The position numbers and the translations under genes were made by a program. From contig CAKZGB010000018.1 in assembly GCA_936911875.1 (NCBI GenBank), positions 1 to 64,000 of the forward strand: a stretch of DNA of 64,000 bases, written 5' to 3'. The notes below the pieces were generated by a model. That model had not been told where the DNA came from, did no database searches, and saw nothing but the letters and a program-made list of their open reading frames with translations. Source of the stretch: an uncultured Lysobacteraceae bacterium (lineage in GTDB: Bacteria > Pseudomonadota > Gammaproteobacteria > Xanthomonadales > Xanthomonadaceae). Below, in pieces: positions 53,175 to 61,796 of the stretch (the first letter of the stretch is position 1; the number at the start of each line of letters is the position of its first letter).

Positions 53175-53187
53175 TCGGGAGGCCACC

Positions 53188-54015
53188 ATGAAGGTGCCGG
53201 TCAGTTTTGAGTTTTACCCGCCCAAGACCGACGACCAGCGTGCACAGCTCGATCGGACTGTGCAACGCCTGGCCCGCTATCGCCCCGAATACGGCTCATG
53301 CACGTTCGGGGCCGGCGGTTCGACACAATCGCACACGCCCGCTACGGTCCGCCATCTACGCACCAAGTTCGGTTACAACATCGCGCCGCACTTAAGCTGC
53401 GTCGGTGGCAATCGTGACGAGTTCAAGGCCCTGCTCGATGATTACGTTGAAATGGGTGTCGATCGCATCATCACCTTGCGCGGCGATATTCCGTCGGGCA
53501 TGGGTAATGCGGGTGAGTTCCGTCAGGCCATCGACCTGTTGCGTTACATCCGTGAGGTTTACGGAGATCGCTTCACGTTGCATGTGGCGGCGTATCCGGA
53601 GATTCACCCGCAGGCACGCAATGCCAAGCACGATCTGCAGCATTTCGCAGAGAAGGCCAAGGCCGGCGCCCACTCGGCCATTACTCAGTATTTTTACAAT
53701 GCCGATGCGTACTTCCGCTTTGTTGACGATGTACGCAAGTTGGGCGTGGACATTCCGATTGTTGCGGGCATCATGCCGATTTCGGACTTTCACAAGATCC
53801 GTCAGTTCTCGGCCAGTTGCGGCTCGGAAATTCCGCGCTGGATGGAACAGCGCATGGATGCGTATGGCGAGGACATGGAGGCACAGCGTGATTTCGCAAC
53901 CGAATGCGTTGCCGATCTGTGCCGCCGTCTGATCGACGGTGGCGCTCCGGCCTTCCATTTCTATACACTGAACCTCTCCAAGCCAACGGTCCGCGTATTG
54001 GACCTGATCCGGTGA
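53188..54015 (+). CDS. metF: 5,10-Methylenetetrahydrofolate reductase
   Basis: A 275-residue FAD enzyme giving 5-methyl-THF for homocysteine remethylation. The start MKVPVSFEFYPPKTDDQ, HLSCVGGNRDEFKALL, ITLRGDIPSG and GAHSAITQYFYN fit MetF. The ATG follows GGGAGG at the correct distance. Co-transcription with ahcY under the riboswitch is likely, since only 13 bases separate the genes, linking removal of SAH to methyl supply. Confidence 0.96.
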   Translation: MKVPVSFEFYPPKTDDQRAQLDRTVQRLARYRPEYGSCTFGAGGSTQSHTPATVRHLRTKFGYNIAPHLSCVGGNRDEFKALLDDYVEMGVDRIITLRGDIPSGMGNAGEFRQAIDLLRYIREVYGDRFTLHVAAYPEIHPQARNAKHDLQHFAEKAKAGAHSAITQYFYNADAYFRFVDDVRKLGVDIPIVAGIMPISDFHKIRQFSASCGSEIPRWMEQRMDAYGEDMEAQRDFATECVADLCRRLIDGGAPAFHFYTLNLSKPTVRVLDLIR

Positions 54016-54016
54016 T

Positions 54017-54817
54017 TTGAGCGGCTTACGCACTCTACTGGCAGTACTACTGGGCTGGGCGATCTCTTTAGGGGTCGCCCAGTCTGCTTTCGCGCAAAAT
54101 TACGCCCGTTACTGCGCGCGCGATACCGACCAGCTGGCCAACGATCTGACGATGGCCATCACTTCGCAAGATGAGAACTACCTGGCCACCCTGTACAACT
54201 GGTCCGGCTTTAGCGCCGATGCGGCCTACCAACGCATGGACCGCTACGCCGACCTGGTGCAGCAGCGGCTCGAGAGCGTGGATCCGCTGTGGCCCGGGAT
54301 GAGCCTGCAACTCACGCCGTCATGGAGCCGTGGCCACCTGTTGGCGATCAGCGCCGTGATTCTGGCCTGGTTCCGGTCGGTGCCCCCGGTTGATGAGACT
54401 CCGGAGATCGGCCCCTATCCGGATCCGGAGCGCCCCGACGAGCGCGGCCTTGGTGACCTGCCGCCACTGCCGCAGGAAGCCCCGCCAACGCCCGTCACGC
54501 CGCGCGCCCATCCCACACCAACGCAACCCCTTCCCCAGGCCGGGGAGACCGCCGAGGAGCCGTTGAGCGACACCGACGCCATTCTGGCCGAATCCCAACG
54601 CCGCGCCGCGGAATTCGATCGTCATCTGCAGCAGGAACTCGCCCGCATGGCCGCCGCCGACCCGGCCGCGAATTCCCCGATCTACATGGGCGAAGGCATC
54701 CCCGTCGCCACCTCCATCCGCGTCATCACCGAACAAGGCCGCTTCCGCCCCCGCCGCAACATCCTGACGTTCAACGTCATGCGTTTCGAAGACTGCTACT
54801 GGCTCACGGGCGACTAA
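54017..54817 (+). CDS. Exported proline-rich protein of unknown function
   Basis: A 266-residue protein starting with TTG one base past metF. A signal peptide (LRTLLAVLLGWAISLGVAQSAFAQN) is followed by a helical region with YARYCARDTDQLAND, then a low-complexity Pro/Glu/Thr-rich linker (about residues 120-180, with repeated PPTP and PTQP) and a C-terminal domain ending FEDCYWLTGD. Two cysteines could pair. No family is recognised. Its position suggests co-transcription with ahcY-metF, but that is inference. Confidence 0.6.
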   Translation: MSGLRTLLAVLLGWAISLGVAQSAFAQNYARYCARDTDQLANDLTMAITSQDENYLATLYNWSGFSADAAYQRMDRYADLVQQRLESVDPLWPGMSLQLTPSWSRGHLLAISAVILAWFRSVPPVDETPEIGPYPDPERPDERGLGDLPPLPQEAPPTPVTPRAHPTPTQPLPQAGETAEEPLSDTDAILAESQRRAAEFDRHLQQELARMAAADPAANSPIYMGEGIPVATSIRVITEQGRFRPRRNILTFNVMRFEDCYWLTGD

Positions 54818-54882
54818 CGCGGGCACGAGCCGACACCGCGTTTGGTAAACTACGGCAATTCAAAACAGCAGTAGGACCGGCG

Positions 54883-55794
54883 ATGAATTACCCCGAGTGG
54901 ATTTGGCAAAACGGCGAAATCAAGAAATGGGCCGATGCCACGACGCATGTCATGTCGCACGCCCTGCACTACGGTTCCTCTGTGTTCGAGGGCATCCGCG
55001 CCTACGACACGCCCAAGGGTCCTGCCATCTTCCGTCTCACCGACCACAACAAGCGCCTGCACGACTCAGCCAAGATCTACGACTTTGAAATCCCGTATTC
55101 CGTCGAAGAGCTCAACGCCGCCTGCAAGGAAATGGTCAAGCGCAACGGTCTCAAAGACGCCTACCTGCGTCCCGTCGCCTATCGAGGCCTGGGCGGATTC
55201 GGCCTGAGCGCCGACACCCCGATCGACGTCGCCGTCGCCACCTGGGAAATGGGCGCCTACCTCGGCCCGGACGTGCTGGAAAACGGCATCGATGCCTGCG
55301 TCTCGTCGTGGCAGCGTTTTGCACCCAACACCATTCCGGCCGGTGCCAAGGCCGGCGGTAATTACCTGTCCGGCCAGCTCATCGCCCGTGAGGCGCGTCG
55401 CTTAGGCTTTGGTGAAGGCATTGCCCTCGCCTCCACCGGCCTGCTCTCCGAAGGTGCCGGCGAAAACCTGTTCCTGGTCTTTAACGGTGCCCTGCACACC
55501 ACGCCGGTGTCGGCTGCGCTGCTCAACGGCCTGACCCGCAACACCATCATGACCCTGGCCCGCGACATGGGCATCGAAGTCGTCGAACGCGACATGCCGC
55601 GCGAATATCTGTATCTGTGCGATGAGCTGTTTATGTGCGGCACGGCTGCTGAAATCACGCCGATCCGCTCGGTCGACGGTCGCAAGATCGGCAAGGGCGT
55701 AGCCGGCGATCTGACGCGCAAGCTGCAGCAAGCCTACTTCGATCTGGTCAAAGGCAAGACCGAAGACAAGTACGGCTGGCTGGAACCCGTCTAA
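54883..55794 (+). CDS. ilvE: Branched-chain amino-acid aminotransferase
   Basis: A 303-residue PLP enzyme of the fold-type IV family catalysing the last step of Leu/Ile/Val synthesis. ATTHVMSHALHYGSSVFEGIRAY at the start, YLRPVAYRGLGGFG and the C-terminal LFMCGTAAEITPIRSVDGRKIG are characteristic. A TAAACT box (54846-54851) and AGGA site lie in the 65-base gap after the previous gene, so it probably has its own promoter. Confidence 0.96.
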   Translation: MNYPEWIWQNGEIKKWADATTHVMSHALHYGSSVFEGIRAYDTPKGPAIFRLTDHNKRLHDSAKIYDFEIPYSVEELNAACKEMVKRNGLKDAYLRPVAYRGLGGFGLSADTPIDVAVATWEMGAYLGPDVLENGIDACVSSWQRFAPNTIPAGAKAGGNYLSGQLIAREARRLGFGEGIALASTGLLSEGAGENLFLVFNGALHTTPVSAALLNGLTRNTIMTLARDMGIEVVERDMPREYLYLCDELFMCGTAAEITPIRSVDGRKIGKGVAGDLTRKLQQAYFDLVKGKTEDKYGWLEPV

Positions 55795-55809
55795 GCCTTA
55801 GCGGTGAAC

Positions 55810-57156
55810 TCAAGCCCCGGTCGGTGTCGGCCGGGTCTTGTTCGGATCAAAATACAGCGATGCCTCGACGCCACGCGGCGTATGCGGCAGCACACTGACT
55901 TCCCAACCGTACAGCGCACACAGGCGACGCACGATCGACAGACCGATGCCGCCACCTTGCGAATGCCCGACATGCGTCCCGCGGTAGCCGCGCTGGAACA
56001 GTTTCGACATGTCGTCGACGGACAGACCGGGTCCGTTATCGATAACACGTACGATGTCGCCTTCGAGACGGACCAGCACTTCGCCTTCCTGCGTGTATTT
56101 CACGGCGTTGCCGATCAGATTGCCGAGGGCCACGGAGACCGACGATTCGGGCGCGTTAACGACGAGGCCGGGCTCGCCTTCGAAACGCAGCACCACCGGC
56201 TTGCGGCCGACCTGCTCGCGATGCGCATCAATCAGCTGCTCACACAACTTGGCCACGTCGACACTGCCGGTACCGCGTTCGTTACGCGACAGCAGCAACA
56301 TCGAACTGATCAGGTCGGTACATTGCTGCTCGGAACGTTGGATCCGTTTGATGCGCGTGCGGGTGCGGTCATCTAAATTCGGAGTGGTTAGCAACAACTC
56401 GGTCGCACCGCGAATCACCGCCAGTGGCGTGCGCAGTTCATGACTGACGTCGGCGTTGAATTCCTGATCGCGCTGGACCACCTCGCGCAGTCGATCCGAG
56501 TAATCGTCGAGGGCTTGTGCGAGCTGGCCGACTTCGTCGTTCGGGACGCGATCGGTTTTGAATTTGGCATCGGGTGAGCGACTGGATTTTTTCAGATCCG
56601 CCGCGAGTTCGGTCACCGGTCGCATGACCGTGTTGGCCAGCCACCAACCCACCAGCAAGGTCAGAAACAGCGCCGTGAGGCCCATCGCAAACAGAATGGC
56701 GGTGACGCGTCGTTGGGTCTTGATGGCCTGCGTCTGATCCATCGCAATAAAGAACCACTGTTGCGGATCTTTACGCACGGCCAGCCGATAGTTGAATTCG
56801 TGACCGTTCTCGTCAATGCTCGAGACGTGATACACGCCGTTCGAGTACATGGCCCAGTCCGGGTTGAACAGCAACTCGGGCTGATTCGGCGGATAACGGT
56901 ACGCACGCAAATTGCTCAGCTCGGCAAACGGCGAACGCGGATTCCGGTAGAAGGCATCGGCACTGCGATTGACGCTACTTTGCAAAAAGCCACGCGTGTC
57001 GGCGTCCAGCAAGGTGCTGAACCAGTACGTCGTAAAAATAAACGAGGTGATCAGCAGTAGTCCCAGCAGACCGAAGGCCAGGACTAGCCGTGTACGAAGG
57101 GTCCGCCGGAATCGCGACGCCGCTGTCGTACCCCGATTACCGGGAACACTGGACAT
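55810..57156 (-). CDS. Sensor histidine kinase
   Basis: A 448-residue inner-membrane kinase. Two transmembrane helices (about residues 25-47 and 155-178) enclose a periplasmic domain of about 105 residues with an unknown ligand. A HAMP-like segment leads to the H-box DVSHELRTPLAVIRG, N-box NLIGNAVKYT, G1 DNGPGLSVDD and G2 GGGIGLSIVRR, all intact. It is downstream of the response-regulator gene with ten bases between and forms a two-component pair. The signal is not predictable from sequence. Confidence 0.93.
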   Translation of the reverse strand: MSSVPGNRGTTAASRFRRTLRTRLVLAFGLLGLLLITSFIFTTYWFSTLLDADTRGFLQSSVNRSADAFYRNPRSPFAELSNLRAYRYPPNQPELLFNPDWAMYSNGVYHVSSIDENGHEFNYRLAVRKDPQQWFFIAMDQTQAIKTQRRVTAILFAMGLTALFLTLLVGWWLANTVMRPVTELAADLKKSSRSPDAKFKTDRVPNDEVGQLAQALDDYSDRLREVVQRDQEFNADVSHELRTPLAVIRGATELLLTTPNLDDRTRTRIKRIQRSEQQCTDLISSMLLLSRNERGTGSVDVAKLCEQLIDAHREQVGRKPVVLRFEGEPGLVVNAPESSVSVALGNLIGNAVKYTQEGEVLVRLEGDIVRVIDNGPGLSVDDMSKLFQRGYRGTHVGHSQGGGIGLSIVRRLCALYGWEVSVLPHTPRGVEASLYFDPNKTRPTPTGA

Positions 57157-57166
57157 TGCTTACCGA

Positions 57167-57850
57167 TCAGTCTTCGCTTTCAGGGACGGCGATGCGGTAG
57201 CCGATGCCGTGACGCGTCTGAATCATCGCATCCTTGAACGGCTTGTCGACCAGTGCACGCAAACCGTGGATGTGCACACGCAGGCTGTCGGAGTCCGGGA
57301 GTTCTTCGCCCCATACGCGCGTCTCGATATCCTGGCGTGTAACGACGGCCGGTGACGCCTCCATCAGTGCCTGCAGAATCTTGAGTGCAGTCGGGTTGAG
57401 CTGCAGCAGCTTGCCTTCGCGACGCACTTCGAGCGTGTCGAGGTTGTATTCGAGATCACCGACGGTCAGTACACGCGTCTGCACACCGCGACCGCGACGT
57501 TGCAGCGCGTTGAGGCGGACCTCAACCTCCTGCAGCGCAAATGGCTTGATCAGGTAGTCATCGGCTCCGCTGTCAAAACCGGCCAGCTTGTTCTCCAGCG
57601 AGTCACGCGCAGTCAGCATCAGAATCGGCGTCTGCTTGCGGGCTTCGTTGCGGAGCTTGCGCGCCACGTCCAAGCCATCCATGCCCGGCAGATTCAGATC
57701 GAGCACGATGGCGTCAAAATCGTTCACCACCGCCAGATGCAAGCCGGTGATGCCATCTGCAGCAAAGTCCACGGTGTGCCCGCGCTCCTCGAGAAAGTCG
57801 CCGAGATTGGCGGCGATGTCCTGATTGTCTTCAATGACAAGAATGCGCAT
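57167..57850 (-). CDS. OmpR/PhoB-family response regulator
   Basis: A 227-residue regulator with a receiver domain (IEDNQD, phospho-acceptor Asp51 in VLDLNLPG, TAR near residue 81, lysine in LIKPF) and a C-terminal winged-helix domain (LNPTALKILQALME, RVHIHGLRALVDKPF, HGIGYRIA). The ATG at 57850 gives the normal N-terminus MRILVIEDN. It is first in the two-gene unit with the histidine kinase. No target operator is visible nearby. Confidence 0.94.
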   Translation of the reverse strand: MRILVIEDNQDIAANLGDFLEERGHTVDFAADGITGLHLAVVNDFDAIVLDLNLPGMDGLDVARKLRNEARKQTPILMLTARDSLENKLAGFDSGADDYLIKPFALQEVEVRLNALQRRGRGVQTRVLTVGDLEYNLDTLEVRREGKLLQLNPTALKILQALMEASPAVVTRQDIETRVWGEELPDSDSLRVHIHGLRALVDKPFKDAMIQTRHGIGYRIAVPESED

Positions 57851-57935
57851 GGTGGGGTGACTCCGGGGGATTGTCTCTAGGGTGTCAATCACTCTATAGG
57901 AGCCATTTAACAATTGGAACTAAAAGCCTGAACAT

Positions 57936-57965
57936 AAAAAAACCGGACTGCCGAAACAGTCCGGT
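57936..57965 (-). terminator. Terminator downstream of rimK
   Basis: ACCGGACTG (57942-57950) pairs with CAGTCCGGT (57957-57965) around a six-base loop; the A7 run at 57936-57942 gives a U-tract on the minus strand. It lies 156 bases past the rimK stop and insulates the response-regulator promoter. Confidence 0.88.
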
Positions 57966-57992
57966 ATGAAAGGCGTATTGCCCCGATACCAC

Positions 57993-58050
57993 GCTACGCG
58001 AGGCCTTGGATCGGTTGACTGACGGGCCGCCGATCCAAGCAGCATGTAGC
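57993..58050 (-). ncRNA. Candidate structured RNA or 3' UTR element
   Basis: A 10-bp perfect inverted repeat (CTTGGATCGG 58005-58014 with CCGATCCAAG 58030-58039) is enclosed by GCTAC/GTAGC (57993-57997 and 58046-58050). Read on the minus strand it lies between the rimK stop and the strong terminator, so a transcript of roughly 100-150 bases ending at the terminator would fold extensively. It could be a rimK 3' UTR-derived small RNA, an independent small RNA, or only a structured trailer. I recognise no named family. Confidence 0.35.
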
Positions 58051-58120
58051 GCGGAGAATCGAAGCTAAGCCCCCTCGGCTTAAAATTCCGTTAATCGAAC
58101 CTTAATCAGGTCCGCTTGGC

Positions 58121-59089
58121 TTATAACTTGCTGATTTTATTGGGCTTTTTGATTTCTCGGGCTGGCGATTTCAGCGCTATTTCGGCAGGTGCTCTGAGTT
58201 TTTGCGACGCCGCCAGGGCCGCCTGCTTCTCGATGAACCGGATGATCAGTCCGGCCACGTCTTTGCCCGATGCGGCCTCGATGCCTTCGAGCCCCGGCGA
58301 CGAGTTGACCTCGAGCACCAGGGGACCGCGTTTGGAACGAATCAGGTCCACACCGGCGACATTCAAACCTAAAGTGCTCGCAGCGCGCACCGCGGTCTCC
58401 GCTTCTTCGCGTGTCGGGCGAATGCCCTTGGCACTGCCACCGCGATGCAAGTTAGAACGGAAGTCGCCTTTCGGTGCCTGACGACGCATCGCCGCAACTA
58501 CCTCGCCACCCACGACAAAGCAACGCAGATCGGCGCCTTTCGCTTCGGCCACAAACTCCTGCACAAGAAATTGTGCATACAGACCGCGCAAGGCTTCGAT
58601 CACGGATTTGGATGCCGACAGTTTTTCGGTGAGCATCACACCGGCACCTTGCGTGCCCTCGTTGAGTTTGATGACGTGCGGCGGCGGACCGAGCATGGAC
58701 AGCAGATCGGCCGTGTCGTCGGGGTTGTCACCGAACACGGTGTCGGGCAAGCCGATGCCTTGTGCGCACAGCACCTGATGGGTCCGCAACTTATCGCGTG
58801 CCGTCAGAATGGCCTGCGATTCGTTGGGCGTATAGACGCCCATCAGTTCGAACTGTTTCAGAACCGCCGTACCGTACTTGGTAATCGAGGCACCGATCCG
58901 CGGAATCACCGCATCGACCTTGAGCACGCTCTTGCCACGATAGTGAATCTGGACTCCATCGTTAGCGATGCGCATGTAGCAACGCAGCGGGTCCAGCACT
59001 CGGACGATGTGACCGGCTTCGCGACCGGCCTCGACCAGGCGGCGCGTGGAGTACAAGCGCGGATTGCGTGAAAGGATGGCGATTTTCAT
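58121..59089 (-). CDS. rimK: RimK-type ATP-grasp glutamate ligase
   Basis: A 322-residue ATP-grasp ligase; RimK adds glutamates to ribosomal protein S6 or makes poly-glutamate. MKIAILSRNPRLYSTRRLVEA, IPRIGASITKYGTAVLKQFE, VIKLNEGTQGAGVML, LVQEFVAEAKGADLRCFVVGG and DLIRSKRGPLVLEVNSSPGLEGIE are clear. A 30-residue Lys/Pro-rich tail follows the catalytic domain. The frame is open much further upstream, but the ATG at 59089 is preferred: it overlaps the protease stop by four bases and matches the family start. Confidence 0.93.
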   Translation of the reverse strand: MKIAILSRNPRLYSTRRLVEAGREAGHIVRVLDPLRCYMRIANDGVQIHYRGKSVLKVDAVIPRIGASITKYGTAVLKQFELMGVYTPNESQAILTARDKLRTHQVLCAQGIGLPDTVFGDNPDDTADLLSMLGPPPHVIKLNEGTQGAGVMLTEKLSASKSVIEALRGLYAQFLVQEFVAEAKGADLRCFVVGGEVVAAMRRQAPKGDFRSNLHRGGSAKGIRPTREEAETAVRAASTLGLNVAGVDLIRSKRGPLVLEVNSSPGLEGIEAASGKDVAGLIIRFIEKQAALAASQKLRAPAEIALKSPAREIKKPNKISKL

Positions 59090-59544
59090 GAGAGTTCCGT
59101 GGGTCTGGTGCGGAGGTTGCCGCCATGCATAAACGAGCGGTTGGCATCTACAAGGTAACGCGTGCGAATCGCCGTGCGCCCCAGCAACATGGGATACGTC
59201 ATGGTGCGGCGGGAGCACAAATTCACTTCGACCGTTCGATGTTGACCCGCGAGTACCAGCGTGGTCGCAATAAACGGACGCAAGGCCCGGTGACCACCCG
59301 AGTCCGTCACGGGACGGCGATCCAGAATGCGCGCCAGACCCTGAATGCCGGCCGACCCTTCGTGCATGTTGTGGATCACAAAACCAATCCAGGGTTCGCC
59401 ATCTTGTGTGAACTCCCATTGCTCATCAACGTGCAGTGCGCTGCTACGCGCCCCGGTGTCGATCTTGGCCACAATGCCGCGGATACCGAGCTCGGGCAGC
59501 GCAACCCACTCTCTCCAGCCCACCGGTGTTTTGATTCGTGTCAT
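59086..59544 (-). CDS. RimK-linked retropepsin-like aspartic protease
   Basis: A 152-residue protein with the single aspartic-protease motif KIDTGARSSALHVDE and the downstream PMLLGRTAIRTRYLVDANRSF. This family (DUF785, RloA-like) is found fused to or beside RimK-type ligases and is called an ATP-dependent zinc protease in some annotations. Overlap with rimK by ATGA shows an operon. Whether it trims a RimK product is unknown. Confidence 0.85.
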   Translation of the reverse strand: MTRIKTPVGWREWVALPELGIRGIVAKIDTGARSSALHVDEQWEFTQDGEPWIGFVIHNMHEGSAGIQGLARILDRRPVTDSGGHRALRPFIATTLVLAGQHRTVEVNLCSRRTMTYPMLLGRTAIRTRYLVDANRSFMHGGNLRTRPTELS

Positions 59545-59559
59545 GTCTTTAAAAACAGT

Positions 59560-59605
59560 AAAAGAAAACGGCGCGGCTCACTCCGCTGGGGAGGAGACCG
59601 CGCCG
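59560..59605 (-). terminator. Terminator of the esterase gene
   Basis: CGGCGCGG (59569-59576) pairs with CCGCGCCG (59598-59605), with an inner CTC/GAG-type stem. On the minus strand it is followed by TTTTCTTTT. It lies 60 bases past the esterase stop and before the protease start. Confidence 0.75.
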
Positions 59606-59664
59606 GTCGCTGTTGCGGTGGCTATAGCGTAACGCTTCAGCACGATACGCGTATGACAGTTCGC

Positions 59665-61461
59665 TTAGAAGCTGACAGTCGCGTAGAACGTGGCCTGCTG
59701 CGTATGACGCTCCGACAAGTTGGCGCTGATACCGAGATCGGCATCGTGACCCAGCACATGCGTACGGGCACCCAAGTTGATGGTGCCGTAGTCACGGTCG
59801 AAATCGTAACCCGGCACTGCGTAGGTTGTCTTGGTGGAGAGCGAAGTGGCCGTCAGCCGGGCTGCCGGATCCTTGAACTCGCGGTTCCAGGCCACGGAGG
59901 CATAGGGACGCAGGGGGCCGTGCTGACCGAGCTGAGCTTGCCAGCCAATGCGACCTTTGAGCGAATCCACGTCCTGATCAGCTATGCTCAGTGCCGTCGA
60001 CGAAGTCGCGTCGCTTTCCGTAAAGGAATCGATGCTGACCTTTTGCGAAACCAGGCCGACGAACGGACCATGCTTCATGCCGTTGCTGTTGAAGAAGGCG
60101 CCCATTTGCAGACCGCCGCCGACCGTGTTGCCACCGGCCGATGCGGTATGGACACGAACGGCCGGACCCAGTTTGACGTTGCGTTCAAAATCGGTATCGA
60201 GCTTGCTGTACGAAGCCTGTGCCGACACCCACAGCGGGCCGCGGCTGTAGCGCAACAGGCCACCGACGGTGACATCGGTCTGATCGAAGCTACCTGCCTG
60301 CTCACCCATGTTGTTGGCACGCTTGTCGAAGCCGACATACGGACCGAAGCTCAGATTTTCATTGCCCCAGTTCAGACCGGCCATAACTCCGAGGCCGTTG
60401 GACTTGTAGACATCGCTGGAGTCCATGTTCTGGTAATTGCCGTGCACGTCCATCCACAGACGACGGCCGTTGTTCGGCAGCAGTTCGGCCGCCGCAAACA
60501 CACGGTCGGCACGCGACACGCCCGCATTGACGGCAGCCACGGGGGCGAGTGCAATCTGACGCGGGCCTTCGATCATGGAATAAGCCAGATCGGCCATGAT
60601 GGTGTGCAGCTTACCGGTGGGATGGACGCCATCGGCAAACAGATAGGTCTCTGAGACGCCCGATGCGACGTAATTGGCCGGCGAGCATTGAACGGAACTC
60701 ACAGCGCCACAAGCGGTGGCAGTGGTATTGGTAATGCCGTAGACCGACGGATTCGCAACGATTTCTCGCAGCAGGTTAAAGGTATCGACCGGGATATAGC
60801 TGATACCGGCCGAAGTCAGGCCACCGTAGAGTGCAGTGTTATATGCAGTGGAACCGCCGGTAGCGGCGGTCATGCCGGCAGTACCTAACGCACGCGCGGT
60901 CGGGGTCAGACCCAGATCCGGCAGGGTGGGAACCAGGATGTACTGCGCACCGGCCGCAGCCAAAGCGCCCACGGCCTGCACTTGCGCCGTCACGGCCGAA
61001 CCGATGGTCGCCTGTGCGGGTGCTCCCGACAGTACTGCCAGCAAGTCATTGCCGCCGGCCCAGACTGTGTACAAAGCATTAGGGTCGGCCTTGCCGCCGG
61101 TGGAGCTCAGGTAGGTGGAGACTTGCGACTTTACTGAAGGAATCGCACCGAAGACGCTGGTGGCCGCCTCACCGGCGCGAGCGCCGCCGACAGCATAGTT
61201 GGTGCCACCCTGATTAGAGGGCGCGAGTTGCACACCATAGCGAAGTGCCAGTTGTTCGGACCACACCAGATAAGGGTTGGTGGTAAATTTGCCGACATTT
61301 GCCGCCGAGGGCCCTGCAAGCTTAATCAGCGCCGGAATAAACGTACCGCTGTCGGTAAGACTGTCACCAAAGTAAATCGTGTTGCTGAATGTTTGGGCGG
61401 CAGCAGGCATAGCCATGGCAAAGCCAAGTGCAGCCACCAACGCAGTAGGGCGAAATTTCAT
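59665..61461 (-). CDS. GDSL (SGNH) esterase autotransporter
   Basis: A 598-residue outer-membrane esterase of the EstA type. A signal peptide (residues 1-22, ending PAAAQ) is followed by the SGNH hydrolase domain: FGDSLTDSG (block I serine), GGTNYAVGGARAG, WAGGNDLLA and FADGVHPTGK (catalytic Asp/His). From about residue 330 to the end is an autotransporter beta-barrel closing with QATFYATVSF, a terminal Phe. Substrates are esters or lipids; the enzyme would be displayed on the cell surface. Divergent from thiS. Confidence 0.94.
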   Translation of the reverse strand: MKFRPTALVAALGFAMAMPAAAQTFSNTIYFGDSLTDSGTFIPALIKLAGPSAANVGKFTTNPYLVWSEQLALRYGVQLAPSNQGGTNYAVGGARAGEAATSVFGAIPSVKSQVSTYLSSTGGKADPNALYTVWAGGNDLLAVLSGAPAQATIGSAVTAQVQAVGALAAAGAQYILVPTLPDLGLTPTARALGTAGMTAATGGSTAYNTALYGGLTSAGISYIPVDTFNLLREIVANPSVYGITNTTATACGAVSSVQCSPANYVASGVSETYLFADGVHPTGKLHTIMADLAYSMIEGPRQIALAPVAAVNAGVSRADRVFAAAELLPNNGRRLWMDVHGNYQNMDSSDVYKSNGLGVMAGLNWGNENLSFGPYVGFDKRANNMGEQAGSFDQTDVTVGGLLRYSRGPLWVSAQASYSKLDTDFERNVKLGPAVRVHTASAGGNTVGGGLQMGAFFNSNGMKHGPFVGLVSQKVSIDSFTESDATSSTALSIADQDVDSLKGRIGWQAQLGQHGPLRPYASVAWNREFKDPAARLTATSLSTKTTYAVPGYDFDRDYGTINLGARTHVLGHDADLGISANLSERHTQQATFYATVSF

Positions 61462-61582
61462 GAAGGGGCCTTAAAGGGCGGAAATGGAATTCTCATCGAA
61501 CCACCATTTGAATGCGTTTGCAACGGCCGGTAGTACCGCCCTGCCCCTGTCCCGGCCGTGGCCGTCATGCGAGAATAGCGGA

Positions 61583-61783
61583 ATGAACGTGATCTTGAAC
61601 GGCGAAACGCTCACTTTGCAGGACCCCTGCACCATCGCCGAACTGCTCGACCGCCAACAGCTGACGCAACGGCGTGTGGCCGTTGAGCGCAACGGCGACA
61701 TTGTTCCGCGCAGCTTGCACGCCAGCACTCAACTGCTCGATGGCGACACCATCGAAATCGTGCACGCCCTGGGCGGCGGCTAA
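61583..61783 (+). CDS. thiS: Thiamine sulfur-carrier protein ThiS
   Basis: A 66-residue ubiquitin-like protein whose C-terminal Gly becomes a thiocarboxylate supplying sulfur for the thiazole of thiamine. NVILNGETLTLQDPCTIAELL at the start and HALGGG at the end fit ThiS. The ATG at 61583 matches the family start; an upstream open frame is rejected. thiG starts 13 bases after the stop. No TPP riboswitch is seen upstream. Confidence 0.93.
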   Translation: MNVILNGETLTLQDPCTIAELLDRQQLTQRRVAVERNGDIVPRSLHASTQLLDGDTIEIVHALGGG

Positions 61784-61796
61784 GCGGACTCTTAAA

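Noticed and set aside
58040..58075. tRNA-like T-arm word on the minus strand (TTCGATTCTCC)
   Set aside because: No acceptor stem, D-arm or anticodon arm can be built around it; it is not a tRNA.
61462..61582. TPP riboswitch before thiS
   Set aside because: No CTGAGA or the second conserved TPP element is present in the 121-base gap.
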